Shown: positions 1-11,250 of the stretch, piece by piece
How the letters are laid out: each line of letters starts with the position of its first letter
Position numbering within the stretch: position 1 is the stretch's first letter
NCBI GenBank assembly: GCA_977006965.1
Contig: OZ345381.1
Coordinates: forward strand, 248,001-312,000
Source: Phymatolithon calcareum
Lineage: Eukaryota; Rhodophyta; Florideophyceae; Hapalidiales
DNA length: 64,000 nucleotides
Direction of reading: 5' to 3'
Made by a program: the position numbers and the translations under genes
The notes under the pieces: model-generated
Told to the model about the DNA's origin: nothing
What the model saw: the letters and a program-made list of their open reading frames with translations, nothing else
The model's database searches: none

Positions 1-355
1 CAAATCCCATTCTCCTTTACCAATTTTTGTCCAATGAAACCATGCAAATTGCCAAGGAGAAATCGGTTCAGATCAGGCTCAGACTGAAACAGATTCGGTC
101 CGGATCCGATTCAGGCCAGATCAGAGCAGGTAGAGGACTTTTTTCGGACCGATAAGTGGACCGGATCGGCAACACTTTTGTATCGGACTGCAAGTAGAAT
201 AGAAATGGCCCTGCATGGACTGGATTCGGACAGGCCAAGAGGAACATTTTCCGACTCTGGACAGGCGTGGATCCGAAATTGATTCATTTTTCGGATTCGG
301 ACCATCGTCGATCCGTCCGGTCCTAGCCATAACTTACACTAGAGGCTATAATTCC
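1..355. other. No gene recognised
   Basis: No coding sequence, RNA gene or repeat could be supported here. The stretch contains several GGATCCG/CGGATC-type words between about 100 and 320, but they form no regular repeat unit. Short open frames on both strands show no recognisable motif. Confidence 0.5.
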
Positions 356-750
356 TTAAATATCCAAACGGTCAGCCCTCGGAGTCCAGATGCTAGCCCG
401 TTGACGTTCCGCCCTTCTTCTCTTATTGATGGCTTGATTAACGTATTGTTGTATGGCGGAGTTGATATTTGTCACTAAAATGTGGACAATTGCCTCCTCC
501 GAAACGCTACAGATCTCTAATTTCTCTATCGATAGCTCATCAATAAGCACATGGGCATCCGAGATAAATACTGCCGCACTTCACGTGGCGAACGCAAAGA
601 ACCCAGGTTTCTCCTTGGCATGGTCGAAGAACAGTTTATATTTTTCAGCTTTTATCTTGTACAGGTTGCGAAGGATTTCCGAAGAGGACTGCGTTGTTTT
701 CGCCAGGTTTCAAAGAGCGTATATGCAGGCGAATGTGACTTCGCTAGCTA
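356..750 (-). pseudogene. Unidentified coding relic
   Basis: On the minus strand one reading frame keeps protein-like composition from about 750 down to the stop at 356, broken by a TGA near 572 and another stop further upstream. The downstream part (550-356) is rich in acidic and aliphatic residues with a basic tail (KRRRAERQR). I recognise no family. The interruptions suggest a decayed gene or transposon fragment; it lies just outside the piggyBac-like element that starts at 915. The coding call rests only on composition and is weak. Confidence 0.25.
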
Positions 751-914
751 CCGGTTTATTGAAATCCCATCCGTCACAGAGCGAATTTCGACATACTGGT
801 CTGGGCGAAGCTTTTCTCTCCCAAGAGGCGCGCCAGATGTCATTGGAACTGCATTTTCAGAAGCTATGATACAACTTTCGAAACTAGAATAAAACGGTTT
901 GCTCGCCACGAGTA

Positions 915-972
915 CTAGTGTCTAGTTTACTGAAATTTTTCCTCAATTGAGGGGCACTTTTCCCTCAATTGA
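915..972 (+). repeat. Left terminal inverted repeat with two CAATTG palindromes
   Basis: It starts CTAGTGTCTAGTTTACT and is followed by CCTCAATTGAGG twice, about 20 bp apart. The right end at 2505-2559 mirrors the arrangement. Similarity to the right end continues outward through GAGTA and, more weakly, to AGAATAA near 888, so the true tip may lie further out than called. Confidence 0.7.
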
Positions 973-1007
973 GGTAACGAAAATCATTTAATTTTTGCGC
1001 ATGAAAG

Positions 1008-1454
1008 CTACTCACTATCGGGCACATCAAAAGCGTCAAGCTCATGGATGTCTTCCACATGCTTCGCGAAGCAATTCCTGCCAGTAGACGTGCCGCAAAT
1101 GAATATTGCGGCACCTTCTAGCCTGTTACATGATGAGCACACCAGCGTTGTCTTCTTGACTTTGCAGACCCTGCAGTTCTTTTGCGAAGCAAAATTAGTC
1201 ATCATGCCATCCGCAGTCTTCCTTTTCTTTCTCGTGGGGGTTAAGTGGGTTCCAACACCGCTCCCGGAGACAAAAATACGTTCAGGAGTGGTTGAGCGGC
1301 GACGAGTATGACGCGAATCGAACGAGTTATCGATGAGTTGCTCGGCCAGCACTTCATAATACCTTCGTTGCGTCATGTGATCCTGATACTCTGCATGCGC
1401 ATCGGAGAATAAAAGCCAGCTGTCAACCACACAAATCGCCTGGTAGTCTGCCAT
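1008..1454 (-). pseudogene. piggyBac-like transposase, C-terminal part with Cys-rich domain
   Basis: This 148-codon frame encodes the end of a DDE_Tnp_1_7 (piggyBac) type transposase. The first third (VVDSWLLFSDAH) resembles the post-catalytic block of that family. The end has the cysteine-rich finger: CRVC, then CSSC, then ICGTSTGRNCF and a following His. In piggyBac transposases this finger binds transposon ends. The homologue at 45554-45901 shares NCRVC, the second C-x2-C-type pair and the NCF..H ending, so it was protein-coding before the copies diverged. The upstream catalytic region has been deleted, and the frame joins sequence that in copy 2 is several hundred bases away. Confidence 0.6.
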
Positions 1455-1549
1455 AGATCTGTCTTAGCGCTGAACTCAAATCTTGTCATGAGGACGAGGA
1501 TTCCGAAAAACTTAATCAGCTCTGTGACCGTAGTCTCTTTTCGCGCGAT

Positions 1550-2302
1550 TCATTTCAGCTTCGCGGACGTCCATGCTGCTATTTTTCGAAGGTGACCTTG
1601 CGGAAACATGGTCATAAAGCAATCATAGGGCGTGTGATGCCCAATACCACCATTTTCCGATATAAAATCTCCATGTGGAGTGCGAACTGTCCAGAACTGA
1701 CGTGGAATTCGTCCTCCAATCGGGCATAGAACTTGTCGCTCGTACCATGGCACCCCATGAGCAATATCGTTGGGTTCTCGGTCGGATGTGATGACATCTA
1801 CTTCCTCTTGCGACACCTGGTCCCAAGAGCCTTGCATGGCGTAGGCGAGAGTGCCTGATATAGGGCGTCCATAGCTTCTGAGGGTTGTATCGAAGCTTGT
1901 GTGCCGTTTTGGAGAGCTTGTGGTTGCGACTGGGGACAATAAACTGGCATTTGGCGAAGAAGACGGACGACCACGAGTACTGTAAGCCGGATTTTGTGGT
2001 GCAGAGTTCTGCGTGCTGGGACTTGATACAAGCATTCGAGAGGACGGAGAACCTTCGTCAACCTTTCCTGCCTTGATGTTAACAATCTTGAGTGTCTTAA
2101 TCTTAGTTTTCTCAGTCGGTTTCTGAACTAGGACCCATTTCACGCGAAGCGATGTGCTTGCGCGCCCATTGATTTCATTCAATAGTACCTCCAGAACTGT
2201 GTCGTTCACCTTTTTTGACTTGGAAAAGGCTCCATAGAGCCTGCAACACTCTGCGAGACTGGTCACTGATGTTGCCTTAGTGTGTACGGACGCGCCGACC
2301 AC
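1550..2302 (-). pseudogene. piggyBac-like transposase, N-terminal part
   Basis: This 250-codon frame has a disordered Ser/Pro-rich middle and a C-terminal block ending HTPYDCFMTMFPQGHL, the kind of segment that opens the DDE_Tnp_1_7 domain. The plus-strand frame at 44347-44997 is its homologue: both share INGRA, KTKIKT and YDC.(V)TMFPQ. Further upstream (about 2500-2330) another frame gives EEYPNYGLKWASFG, matched in copy 2 near 44140, so the true N terminus lies up there behind a frameshift. Just downstream (about 1530-1480) the next conserved block (FFGILVLM) starts and is cut by the internal deletion. Confidence 0.5.
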
Positions 2303-2504
2303 TCGGCGCGGGTCTTTTTCTCGTTACATGGCAGGTCCGCTTCTTCTAACTGAAAATTGTAATTTCGTTCCTACCGCCGAACGACGCCCATTTAAGGCCG
2401 TAGTTTGGGTACTCCTCAGGCAGAACACAAGCCCGCCTTCCCAAAGTTGGCGCGAACTTTCTGTTTCGCATTCTTTGTACATACTTTTTTGAGCTTTCAA
2501 AAAG

Positions 2505-2559
2505 CCCCTCAATTGAGGGATTTATCCTCAATTGAGGTGGTTAGTAAACTAGACACTAG
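2505..2559 (-). repeat. Right terminal inverted repeat with two CAATTG palindromes
   Basis: It contains CCTCAATTGAGG-type palindromes around 2506 and 2529 and ends AGTAAACTAGACACTAG, the inverted match of the left end. Confidence 0.7.
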
Positions 2560-3197
2560 TACTCGCGATGAACAAACCACTTATTCTGCGGAATCTCACT
2601 CGAGACAATGAGCGAGCAGCGTAATCGCGGAAGGATGGGTTCGATCTTTCATATCTCCCATCCCACGAAGTGAGCACGGCGCATCCCGTCTTGGTGATTG
2701 TCATGATATTCCTCTTGCGCCAAAGCTCATATGGTCTACTGAGGGCGGCAGCGTGGAAATAGAAAACCTCACGAAGAAGGCGAAAATAACAAACACATGT
2801 GTATCGAGGAGACTTGATAGAATCCAAAAACATAGAATACGCTTCCGCTTGGAACGAGCTTCATTTCTCGTTTGCTCTGCTGTGAAATATTTAAGCTATT
2901 CAGCGAACGCAGATAAGCGTTCGTACTCGTATTCAATAACTTTGAGATCAATGAAGAAATAAAAATCAAAACAGAAATAGTCCGGGTCAAAAGGTCCAAA
3001 AGAATCCAAAGGAAAAGAAGAAGCATGAAAATTCATAAATTCAGATTATTCGAGAAGTGAAAACTTTAAAACATTCTTAGAAAGGAGGAAAAAAGAAAAA
3101 GAAGGAAAGGAGCTTAATCATAAAAGGAAAATACATCAGAGTTCACAAAAACGAGAAAAAAAGTAGTCCAAAGTGATAATGCCTTGAAAAAGGAAAT

Positions 3198-3569
3198 TTG
3201 AAAAAGAACTATGGTGAAACAACGTTCATTCTAGAGCATCAAGGTACTCTTATATTAAGAAAAGGACTAGAAAAATTCAATGAAGTTGAAAATCATTTTC
3301 AACTTCGAGAATGTGAGCATTGCTATAGTTCTTTAATGCGAAGAAGTGAAAATGAGAACTCTAATCCAGCGAAGTTTCCTATCGCGAACGGATTTGTGAT
3401 AAGTGAACATCCCGATGAAATCCAAGATGTGACGTTAACAGAAAGACGATTAGCATATCTCTCAATTTCAAAGGGCGTACAATTGATGCTCGTTGTGGGA
3501 TGCACAAATCATTTAAAAGCCATATTTAGTTCTCTCGTCCCAGCCTGTTGCTATAAAAGACGGACTTGA
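3198..3569 (+). pseudogene. Helitron N-terminal domain fragment
   Basis: The 123-codon frame contains CEHCYSSL followed by FPIANGFVISEHPDEIQDVT and ERRLAYLSI. This order (a C-x2-C pair, then ANG, then P-E-L, LT and ER.L) is typical of the domain preceding Rep in Helitron proteins, often annotated DUF6570 or Helitron-like N. The frame starts without a credible initiator and stops at a TGA, after which coding-like sequence continues in other frames. It is a fragment. Confidence 0.55.
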
Positions 3570-4126
3570 TGAGCTTCTCGAAAAAGAAAACAAGCTCTTG
3601 TTCATATTTACGAACCCATTGACAGATGATCAGAAGAAAACAAATAGGAGAAGGCGTCAAGCTCGAGTAAATAAATCAGAGCTTTGGTCAACTTCTATTT
3701 AGAAAAAGGAAGTTTACAGAGCTTTAGCGAAGACGCGAAAAGACATGGATAGATTAAATAACATTGCTTCAGGGTTCCTAATGGATTAGAAAATGGAATC
3801 ACTGTCTATAGCCCTGATAATGAGAATGTGTTTGAAGATATTGCTGAATAGTATGCGCAGACCAGCGACGTTTGATGACGCTCATAACGCATGTGAAGAG
3901 ATATTACTTCACTAAGACGCCTCTTTATACACTGTGAAGTGTGCTGTTGAGGACATAGCAATGTTAAAAGTAGCAAAAGAGCAGGGCATTGACGTACAGA
4001 AGCCGGAAAATTCTTACCAGAAAGCACCCCGGACTTCTTTGTCCATGTTTATCCAATATTGGGTGCGAGCATCCTGAAGATAAGCTAAAGGTTGCCGTTT
4101 GTACACCATAATGCATAAAGCATTAC

Positions 4127-4860
4127 TTGAAACTTTCTAGTCGGGCTTTCGCGCAAGAAGAAACAATTCTTCTTATGGCTTTTAACATTGGGTCAAGAAA
4201 GCGCGCCATGTCGCATATTGGCCTTACATGTCACCTAAACCCAAAGCGAATTGATGTCCTTCAGGAGGTCATTACAAAAGATCTTGCTGATCAGCTCTAC
4301 CAAGATGCTAGAAAAAATGAGTTTCTTTTAGGAAAGGACACACCTTTAAAGAATCTACGAAAACTCCCAGAGGAAAATTGCTACTTAGTCGAGTGCAAGA
4401 TGTTATAGGAAAGACGTTGCCACAAATCAAAAAAGACAGACTTACCAATGCTTACATTGGAATATGGCTGCAAAATTTCACAGTGCAGCGGTTTTTCTAA
4501 CTGGTACACCAAATGAGAACGCGAATGCCTCTGTTGCATTCCTTGCAGAGAGTGTAAACAAGTCAAATATTCCCGCAATTAAAGAGAACGATATTATTGA
4601 ATTCTCTGCTCTTAAGGAAAGTTCGGGAAGAGATCCTGTTGCTCGCGATACTTTCATCAATAATATTATAGATATTCTGATTGAAAATATGATTGGTTTT
4701 GATACAAAAACGAAGCGTCCAAGAAAGAATGATTGCCTTTTCGGAGTTCCTCGTGAATTATAGGAGGTTTTGAAAGTCAAGCTGTAGGAACTCTCTATGC
4801 GGATCTAATAGTACTTCTTGCAAGTTTCCCAAGAGACTCCGAGGAGCTTGAAACCAATGG
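4127..4860 (+). pseudogene. Helitron Rep (HUH) domain relic
   Basis: Three frames cover this part. The piece at 4464-4763 has the Rep-type run FLTGTPNENANASVAFL, then DPVARDTF and IGFDTKTKRP, matching the block that precedes the HUH motif in Helitrons. Just after it, in another frame (about 4763-4855), reads FESQAVGTLYADLIVLLA. In active elements the equivalent of TLYADL carries the two catalytic-site histidines (H-U-H). Here both are replaced (Y and D), so the endonuclease would be dead even without the stops and frameshifts. HUH Rep enzymes nick DNA for rolling-circle transposition. Confidence 0.6.
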
Positions 4861-4937
4861 TTAAAGACGAGACATTTAAAACTCGAATTTTTTCGTTCTA
4901 TTATTCTAAAATATCTTCAACAGAGATGTGCCCAAAC

Positions 4938-4979
4938 AAGCTGGATTCGATACTCAAAATTTTGAGCATCGAATCCAGC
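4938..4979. repeat. Near-perfect 40-bp palindrome
   Basis: Arms of 20 bp beginning GCTGGATTCGAT meet at AAAATTTT with a single mismatch (A/G) between arms. It lies inside the Helitron relic. It may be a terminal hairpin of some insertion, but no CTRR follows it. Confidence 0.7.
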
Positions 4980-5403
4980 CTGATTTTCAATTATCATACG
5001 TGCAACCCACAATTCCCCATGAACGTACAGAGATGTCTTGGCATGTCTACAGCTACCAGAATGACGAAGGATGTTGCTAAATCATCAGCGGCTGCGGGTG
5101 ATGTGAACCGCGCCGGAGGCCAGATCCGTATGCGTACATTCCACTTGGTTCTCCGAGTACTTTGTGAACTCATAAAAATCAACAAAAGAGATTGTACAAG
5201 TAATAGCAGGTTTGACACACCTGTAATGACTGCACGTTGTATAGAATGCGTAAATATCTTTTGCGGGAGTCTACATCATCCGTAAGAGCGTTACATTCCT
5301 TATCTGATAAAAGTGAAGCGGAGGAAAAACTGACTGCACACTAAGTATACCTTATTGAGCTTCTACTGTTAAACCAGAACTACAGATTGAAGCATAGGAA
5401 GAG

Positions 5404-6000
5404 TTGGTTAAGAAGTGCTGGAACAGTGAAGATAGATTCTGTAGATACAGCGTCCCGCCCATGGCTCAGTTGGTGATTGAATCTATTGAAACAGGCAGAA
5501 TAAAACCCAATCGTACTATTGGAAGTGACTATGTTAGCTCTTTCAATGAAAATCTTCTTCAAGTCGTGAGAACTAATCATGATCTCAAGTTAGTTCTCTC
5601 CTGTGCTCATTAGATATACTACGGAATAAAATACGTTGCTAAAGATCAAAATACAACTAACAATATTGGCGCAATAACTCACTCTTCCCACAACAAGAAA
5701 TTAATGAAGGAAAAATTTCTAAAGTAGATCATACAACAATTCAAACTTTTTACTTCCAAATTGCGTCTATGGTATATGTGCGGTCGGATAGTACAGAAGT
5801 TGACTCTGTGACAGCTGTGCACAATTTAATGCATTCAATTTTTCTCGAGATACTCCTAAGAATATTGATAGAAGCTCAGATTACATGAAACTTTATGTTC
5901 TTCAAAAGTTGTTCAGGGACGAAAGTTGAGAGCAGGTGCTGAAATAGTCAGTCAACTAATTCCCGACTTGTACAAAATAAGTGAAAATGACATGTAAATA
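5404..6000 (+). pseudogene. Helitron Rep downstream segment
   Basis: The frame reads VVRTNHDLKLVLSCAH, a TAG (5611-5613), then IYYGIKYVAKDQ. This matches the Helitron signature N-x-D-I followed by a Y-x2-K-Y-x-x-K block, which carries the tyrosine region of Rep. The same frame is interrupted again at about 5725, and coding-like sequence continues in shifted frames to about 6000 (RAGAEIVSQLIPDLYK). It is a decayed part of the same element as the domains upstream. Confidence 0.5.
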
Positions 6001-6440
6001 TACTCTAAAAGAGCTCATATTCTTTTCAAACGGCACAGAAGTTCCTCTGATATTCTCGGATACCGTGAAACGTTCACCAAGCATTTCTGCACTTTTAGCA
6101 AAAACCAATACGGATAACGTCTCAATCTAAAAACGTCCCCAATAACATTCAACACTACTATGTCGGGAAGCGGAGAACTCTAGAAATGAGACAGGTACAA
6201 TTGGAAAGCTTAGGTGGCGCTGAGGACGTTTCAACTGACTCTGAAAATTATTCTTTGCATGACGAAGAACAATGCCTATTCGATGACGATAGTACGGTAG
6301 ACCCAAATGAATGTATTCCAATTAACATAGAAATTGTTCCTGACACAATGAAACGATCTAAAGTGCAGAACATATTGGAAATAATTGTTAAGAAATTAGA
6401 TAAACGCATGAGACGCACAGTTCGTCATACGATTCCTTGA

Positions 6441-9292
6441 CGCTTATTGCAGTCTTCATCTCTTCTTGTAATCTGGCCGACTCTCAAAGGGCGTACAAAT
6501 CTCCTACTTGTCTCCACAGAGGAGGTAAAAGCCGCTTATGGTTTATATTTTGAATCAAATTTCAATTTTAAAGCATCTTCAACAGCCTAGATATTCTGTA
6601 TGCATGGAGAAATCTCTGACCAGCTCTCGTAGAAGTGCCTTCCTGAAGCAAGAGTTGACAGGCATAGACTTGCAATCGACATGAAATCGGATGATCTTTC
6701 TAATACGCATGAATTGTCAACCTACTTGGTGGGCTTGTGAATATCCCTAGTACTACGGAACCATTTTTGCGCATTACAGGTCCGCTAATCCTGGCTAAAA
6801 TTAATTTAAAACTAACGCTATGGCACTAGGCAACCTTGGCTTTCCGCCAGCGAACAACCCGACCAAACCCAGTGTGCCAGCTTGTGCGTTTCAAACCCCA
6901 CAAAAATGATTGGCTACACTTGGTAGACGGTGGTAAGTTGATTAGAATGATACGAATAGGAGTATTACAAACTTGGACCGAAGCCAGGAGCTTCTACAGG
7001 TGATAGTGCCGTAACCTAGGGCCGGATTCTGGAGATGGTTGTCAATGACGGTACGTGAAAAAGTCGCGTGGATGACTTTACTGAGTTGGTAGGTTGCTTT
7101 GCTTGGCCTACTCCATATTGTTGGTCAAAGTGGCTTAGTAAGGTAATTCTAAATAAAACGGAAACTACAACTTCACCTGATCGTTACTACTATGACCTGT
7201 AGGATGTCTAGGAATGTAATACTAACACATATAAAGAAATACTGAACTAAAACTTTCTCGTTAAATGACCAAGATGTGTACGTGCGAGTAGCACAAGTAT
7301 GTTATGTGTGAGTGACCCTTCGGGTCACGAAAAATAAGACAGTTTGGGCGAGTTAATTTCAGTACTGTGGCGCTTTTCAGCCGTTTGGCTAATAGTAGCA
7401 CCGAATAACTCGCTTGCTAAGAAATTAAATTTAACGAAAATTTGTAAAATTTGAATAACAGAGGAAAATCCGAGACCTGTTCCGAAAAATGTTTAATCTA
7501 ACTCGTATAAGGCTCCGTAAGTTTAAGAAATCGTGAGAAAGTCCCTATTGGATCCCAAATCGAAAGCCTCTTAGAGACTCGGATCGAAGAAATAAGCCTA
7601 GAAGTTACTGAAAATCTTGATAAAATAACTGCAATTATAAAAGTCATGAAATCTTTGCAATGAGATTAGAATTGAAGCGCGAAGAGACCTTTAGAACCGC
7701 GTCAGAATTTAGCGCGCAGGAATGGGTCCCGAACTGTACTTCTTACGGCCTTCCGATGCTCAGTGGTCGTGCTTTCTGTAATATTCGTGACTATCGAAGA
7801 ATCCTACATGAAATTCTCCAGAAATTTGGAGAAACAGTCTATGACCCAATAGTGCAAAATTTTTGGAGAAGTTTTCGAAGACTCATTACTGCCCTAGTTT
7901 GCAAATGCATTATTGAAGCACAAAAATGCAAGATCAATCGCGACGAAATTATACAAGAAAGAACGACCGACTCTTGCTGAACAGATATATTGCTCTGTTA
8001 GCTTACTTACTAACAGACGGGCTGGTGTAAAAATATTAAACGGCCAAGAAGAGATTTTCGAACATCAATGCAGCACAATTCGAACGAATTTCGTAAGTAG
8101 GTGTGGATCCCGCTCTGAAAACGTACCCGATGTGCTTGTGGCGAGACGGGAGATTGCAGAGTCCACGAGATCAACCATGATTCGAAAACATAATGCCAAG
8201 CTGGAAGCAGCAATTGTCAAAGCAACATGGAGCAAGTGTCACACACTTGACTTATTACATATGCTCATAATAATGTTCTATGACATTCAATTACAGTTAT
8301 CGCAATATTTAATTCAAAATTTTATATGCCATTTGGTTCAACATTGAGATCCAGAGTGCAGTACGTTGTGGACAGTTGATTTGCAAGAGACACTTGAACG
8401 CATTAATTGGATGTACTTCCAGCCAGTATCGGCGTCGCATCGCACTTCTAAACAATATCGCATTATTGCTGTGAGAGCGAGTTACTGCGGGATTTACAAG
8501 AATTTTCATACCTGGCCTTTTCAGTGCCCTGGCGTCAATTCTGTTAAGAAGAAGAAACCTTGGCTCGGCCTTAATTTTAAAGTTCACACCAAAGCAGGAT
8601 GCTCTTCAATACGCTCCTTCCAGAGCTGGCTCCGAGTATTCCGCAGCTGAACGGTGGTTCGATCCTCTTCGGGGAGCGGCATATCGGATTTTCCATCAAG
8701 TCGCAAAATAAACATAGAGCTAAATACGATTTGGTTCCATCTCCCACTTCCAGATTTTTGAGAGGTCCCGTAAAATACAAATTCCTCAACAACCTCTCCT
8801 CCGTCTTCCACAACATAACTCTACCCCGACGGGCAGACTGAGGTCACTAACTTCAAGAAAATGGAAATAAACTGGCAGAAGAACGTACAATGTGTCACCA
8901 TTTTGCATTCAGCATGCAATTCTCTTCCCGAACGTCTATATATACTTCTTCTTCCTCTCCATTTGAAACATACGGCGTCTTTCTATTGACAATCAACTCA
9001 CCGTCATCCATCCACAATCAATATGTGCACAGTGACTCGTTCATATGTCGCAATTTTCTTGGTAGAAGACATAGAGAGGGCGGGGAATTTTAGGATCGGT
9101 AGGTTAGGGAGAGGACGGAGAATGCTGCGTAGAGAGCGTGGAGAGTGCGGAGAGTGGAGTGGCGCGAGCTGCCTTAAGTAGAGAGGGACGTTCTCCAAAA
9201 GGGTAAAATGACAGTTACGAAACGAGTGTTAAATAGACGGCTGTCATTGATAACGACGTATAAATATGACACCCACAGCAGCAATAACATGA
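6441..9292. other. No gene recognised
   Basis: A/T-rich sequence. Open frames of up to 144 codons occur (for example 7660-7980 and 7913-8347, plus strand), but none shows a recognisable motif or a homologue elsewhere in the window, and they overlap frames of similar length. I see no RNA gene or repeat. Confidence 0.5.
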
Positions 9293-9857
9293 CGTCGATC
9301 AAAAATCAGGGTACCGGTCGGCTATTCGACGAGCTAATCAGAGAGTAAAATGGAATGGAACGGCTTGAATATGATCACACCAGTTCTCCAAAGGCACATA
9401 ATTCAAAACTGTATAAATTGGTAATTTATGCAGCTTTGAATTATGTAACTTCGAAGACGAAGGGTTATCATACACTCATTGCCAAATCCTATTTCACACT
9501 TATTTTTCAACATTTCGCGCGCATCCCGCCGAACGATGTTCCCCTCCACGCACGGCGACATGCCTGGTACGACTAGACGCGCGTTGAGGAGTTCATTGCA
9601 ACAGAACCTTGTGCGTCTCTGTGCGCGAACCTAAAGATGGAGCGCCAGGATGGATGAGACGTGCAGAAAAATAATAACAGAGTAGGATTGTGTGAAAGAA
9701 GTATGATAATTCAAAGCTGCATAAATTGGTAATTTATGCAGCTTTGAATTATGTGACTTCGAAGACCAGGGGTTATCATATTTAAGCCGTTCCGTTTCTT
9801 TCCACTCCCTGATTCGCTCTTCGAATCGCCGACCGGTTCCCTAATTTTAGACCGACG
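9293..9857. mobile_element. Fold-back MITE with duplicated centre
   Basis: The left arm (9293-9420) and the reverse complement of the right arm (9728-9857) align along their whole length, sharing ACCGGTCGG, ACGGCTT, AATATGAT and CATAATTCAAA. The central hairpin (ATAATTCAAAGCTGCATAAA, GGT, then its complement) occurs twice, at 9403-9450 and 9704-9752. Each copy is followed by the same ACTTCGAAGAC..GGGTTATCATA. About 230 bp of unrelated sequence sits between the two centres. It codes nothing. It is either one fold-back element interrupted with duplication of its centre, or two truncated copies joined. Confidence 0.65.
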
Positions 9858-9997
9858 GGGCCATTTCATTGGTTGGCGTGGGTATCTCTGCACTGTTCTG
9901 CAACCCACGATCAAGGGTTCCGTTTGTCTCCGCGATCGCCGCTCCGCATTATAAGTGCCAGAGTTGGCGCTTTCAAGTACCTCCGACGAGCGCAGCG

Positions 9998-11170
9998 ATG
10001 TCTTCCGGCAACCGCGGAGAACACGAAACGCGCAAAGGGACGCTGTCCGACTTCGATATTCATGTCGTCAATCTTGACATTACGAAGACAAGCCTAATGG
10101 ATGCGCCCTTGCGCCGGGTCGACAAGGAATCTGCCGAGGGCATGTTCAAGGAGAAGTTCAAAAGCGGCGAGTACGGCATGACGGAGAGTAACATATCTAT
10201 TGCAATCATCGGTGTGTCGTCCTGGTCGTCTGTACAAGACAAGATAAATCGTGAAGGGACTCCTGCCCGAGGTATGAACGATTTATTTCCGGAAAACGAC
10301 GTTCTGGTCGTGGACGGGCAGCATCGGCGCCATGTTCTTCTTCTCGAGGACGTCCTCGCGGCTATCGGCCCTCTCGTCACGGCGTATTTGTACACGCGGA
10401 AGGATGGGGAGGCGCTGGATTTAGTCGATTGTCTGCGCCTCGGATCCGAGCTAAATGACACTGCGGCTCTCGTTCGACCGATGACTCCGGTCGATCACGT
10501 ATACACTGGACTCTCCTTCATAAGGACGTTGAAGAAGACAACCGTCATGTAGGGAATTGATGTTGAGACTCAGAACCTGGTGTCTAATTGCGAGTCTGGA
10601 GAACTGGCAGTTCGAATTCTTGCAGTGACAAGATGCTTCATAAAATTGAAGGTTCTCCCACACTCGAAGACCTCAATGCGACAGTATGCCACTATCGTGG
10701 GTGGCTGTTACCCGTTCGGCGCCGAAGTGTACGATGCACTAGTGGAGGTTTCCGAGTCGCAAGGGATGTCACAAGGCAGAAGACGCGTGCCTTCCATTCT
10801 GAAATTCCAAGACCCGGTAATCTAGCAGGATGTGGAATCGGCCCACGGGCTGAAGTTTCGACTGAAAGGGATTCATTCGTGGCATGTCGGGAAAATTGAA
10901 AAAGGAGGGAAACGACCAGTGCTGTCTGAAAACCACTTAGATTTATTGGTACAGGAAATTGAAAACCTCTACCCGTTCTTCTGCGACAAAGCGAAATCGT
11001 GGGGCAAAAGCATCACCGATGATTTCAGGGTGGAGATAGATGCGGATTGGAAGACCATTGGCGATATTTTTGGCCTGCACTGTTTGAAATTGGAAACACG
11101 GAAAGCCGGATACTTCGCAAGACAGTCCAGTAAACTACGCAACATACGTCATCAACAACACTCCCGGACT
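9998..11170 (+). pseudogene. DGQHR-motif (ParB/DndB-like) protein, interrupted by two TAG codons
   Basis: From the ATG at 9998 one frame runs through TAG codons at 10550-10552 and 10823-10825 to about 11170 with consistent protein character. Residues around 105-115 read VVDGQHRRHVLLL. DGQHR is the hallmark of ParB/DndB-like domains, which in bacteria bind or cut DNA or use nucleotides; its role in a eukaryote is unknown. The N-terminal VNLDITKT and SNISIAIIG stretches fit the strands before the motif. Later parts (HLDLLVQEIENLYPFFCDKA) are unassigned. Both TAGs could come from CAG by one transition. After about 11170 the frame enters satellite DNA. A further piece may survive at 13100-13449. 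The gene begins 140 bp after the MITE. Confidence 0.5.
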
Positions 11171-11250
11171 TTGCGGAGTTTCGAGTCAAACAGACAAAGA
11201 AAGAGAATTTTTCCTCTTCATTTTAAGAGTTCCAAATTTAAAAACGTTCA

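Larger units (their letters stand above)
915..2559 (-). mobile_element. piggyBac-like element, internally deleted (copy 1)
   Basis: The element is bounded by inverted repeats: CTAGTGTCTAGTTTACT at the left and its complement at the right. Each end also carries two copies of the palindrome CCTCAATTGAGG or a near version just inside the repeat. The minus strand codes an N-terminal transposase part (2302-1550 and upstream) and a C-terminal cysteine-rich part (1454-1008). A second copy at 44016-45972 has the same ends and homologous proteins. The catalytic domain expected between the two parts is missing, so this copy cannot move by itself. No TTAA target duplication is visible; only a TA dinucleotide flanks both ends. 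The family assignment rests on the C-terminal cysteine motif and N-terminal block. Confidence 0.6.
3100..6440 (+). mobile_element. Decayed Helitron (Rep region)
   Basis: A series of plus-strand frames, broken by many stops and shifts, reads in order as the N-terminal half of a Helitron Rep-helicase: a C..C...ANGF..P.E..LT..ER block (3198-3569), the Rep/HUH block (4127-4860), and an N-x-D-I-type plus YGIKYVAKD block (5404-5720). The region is A/T-rich compared with the later retrotransposons. No helicase motifs were recognised after 6440, and neither the 5' TC nor the 3' CTRR hairpin end could be placed. It is an old, inactive copy. Confidence 0.6.
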
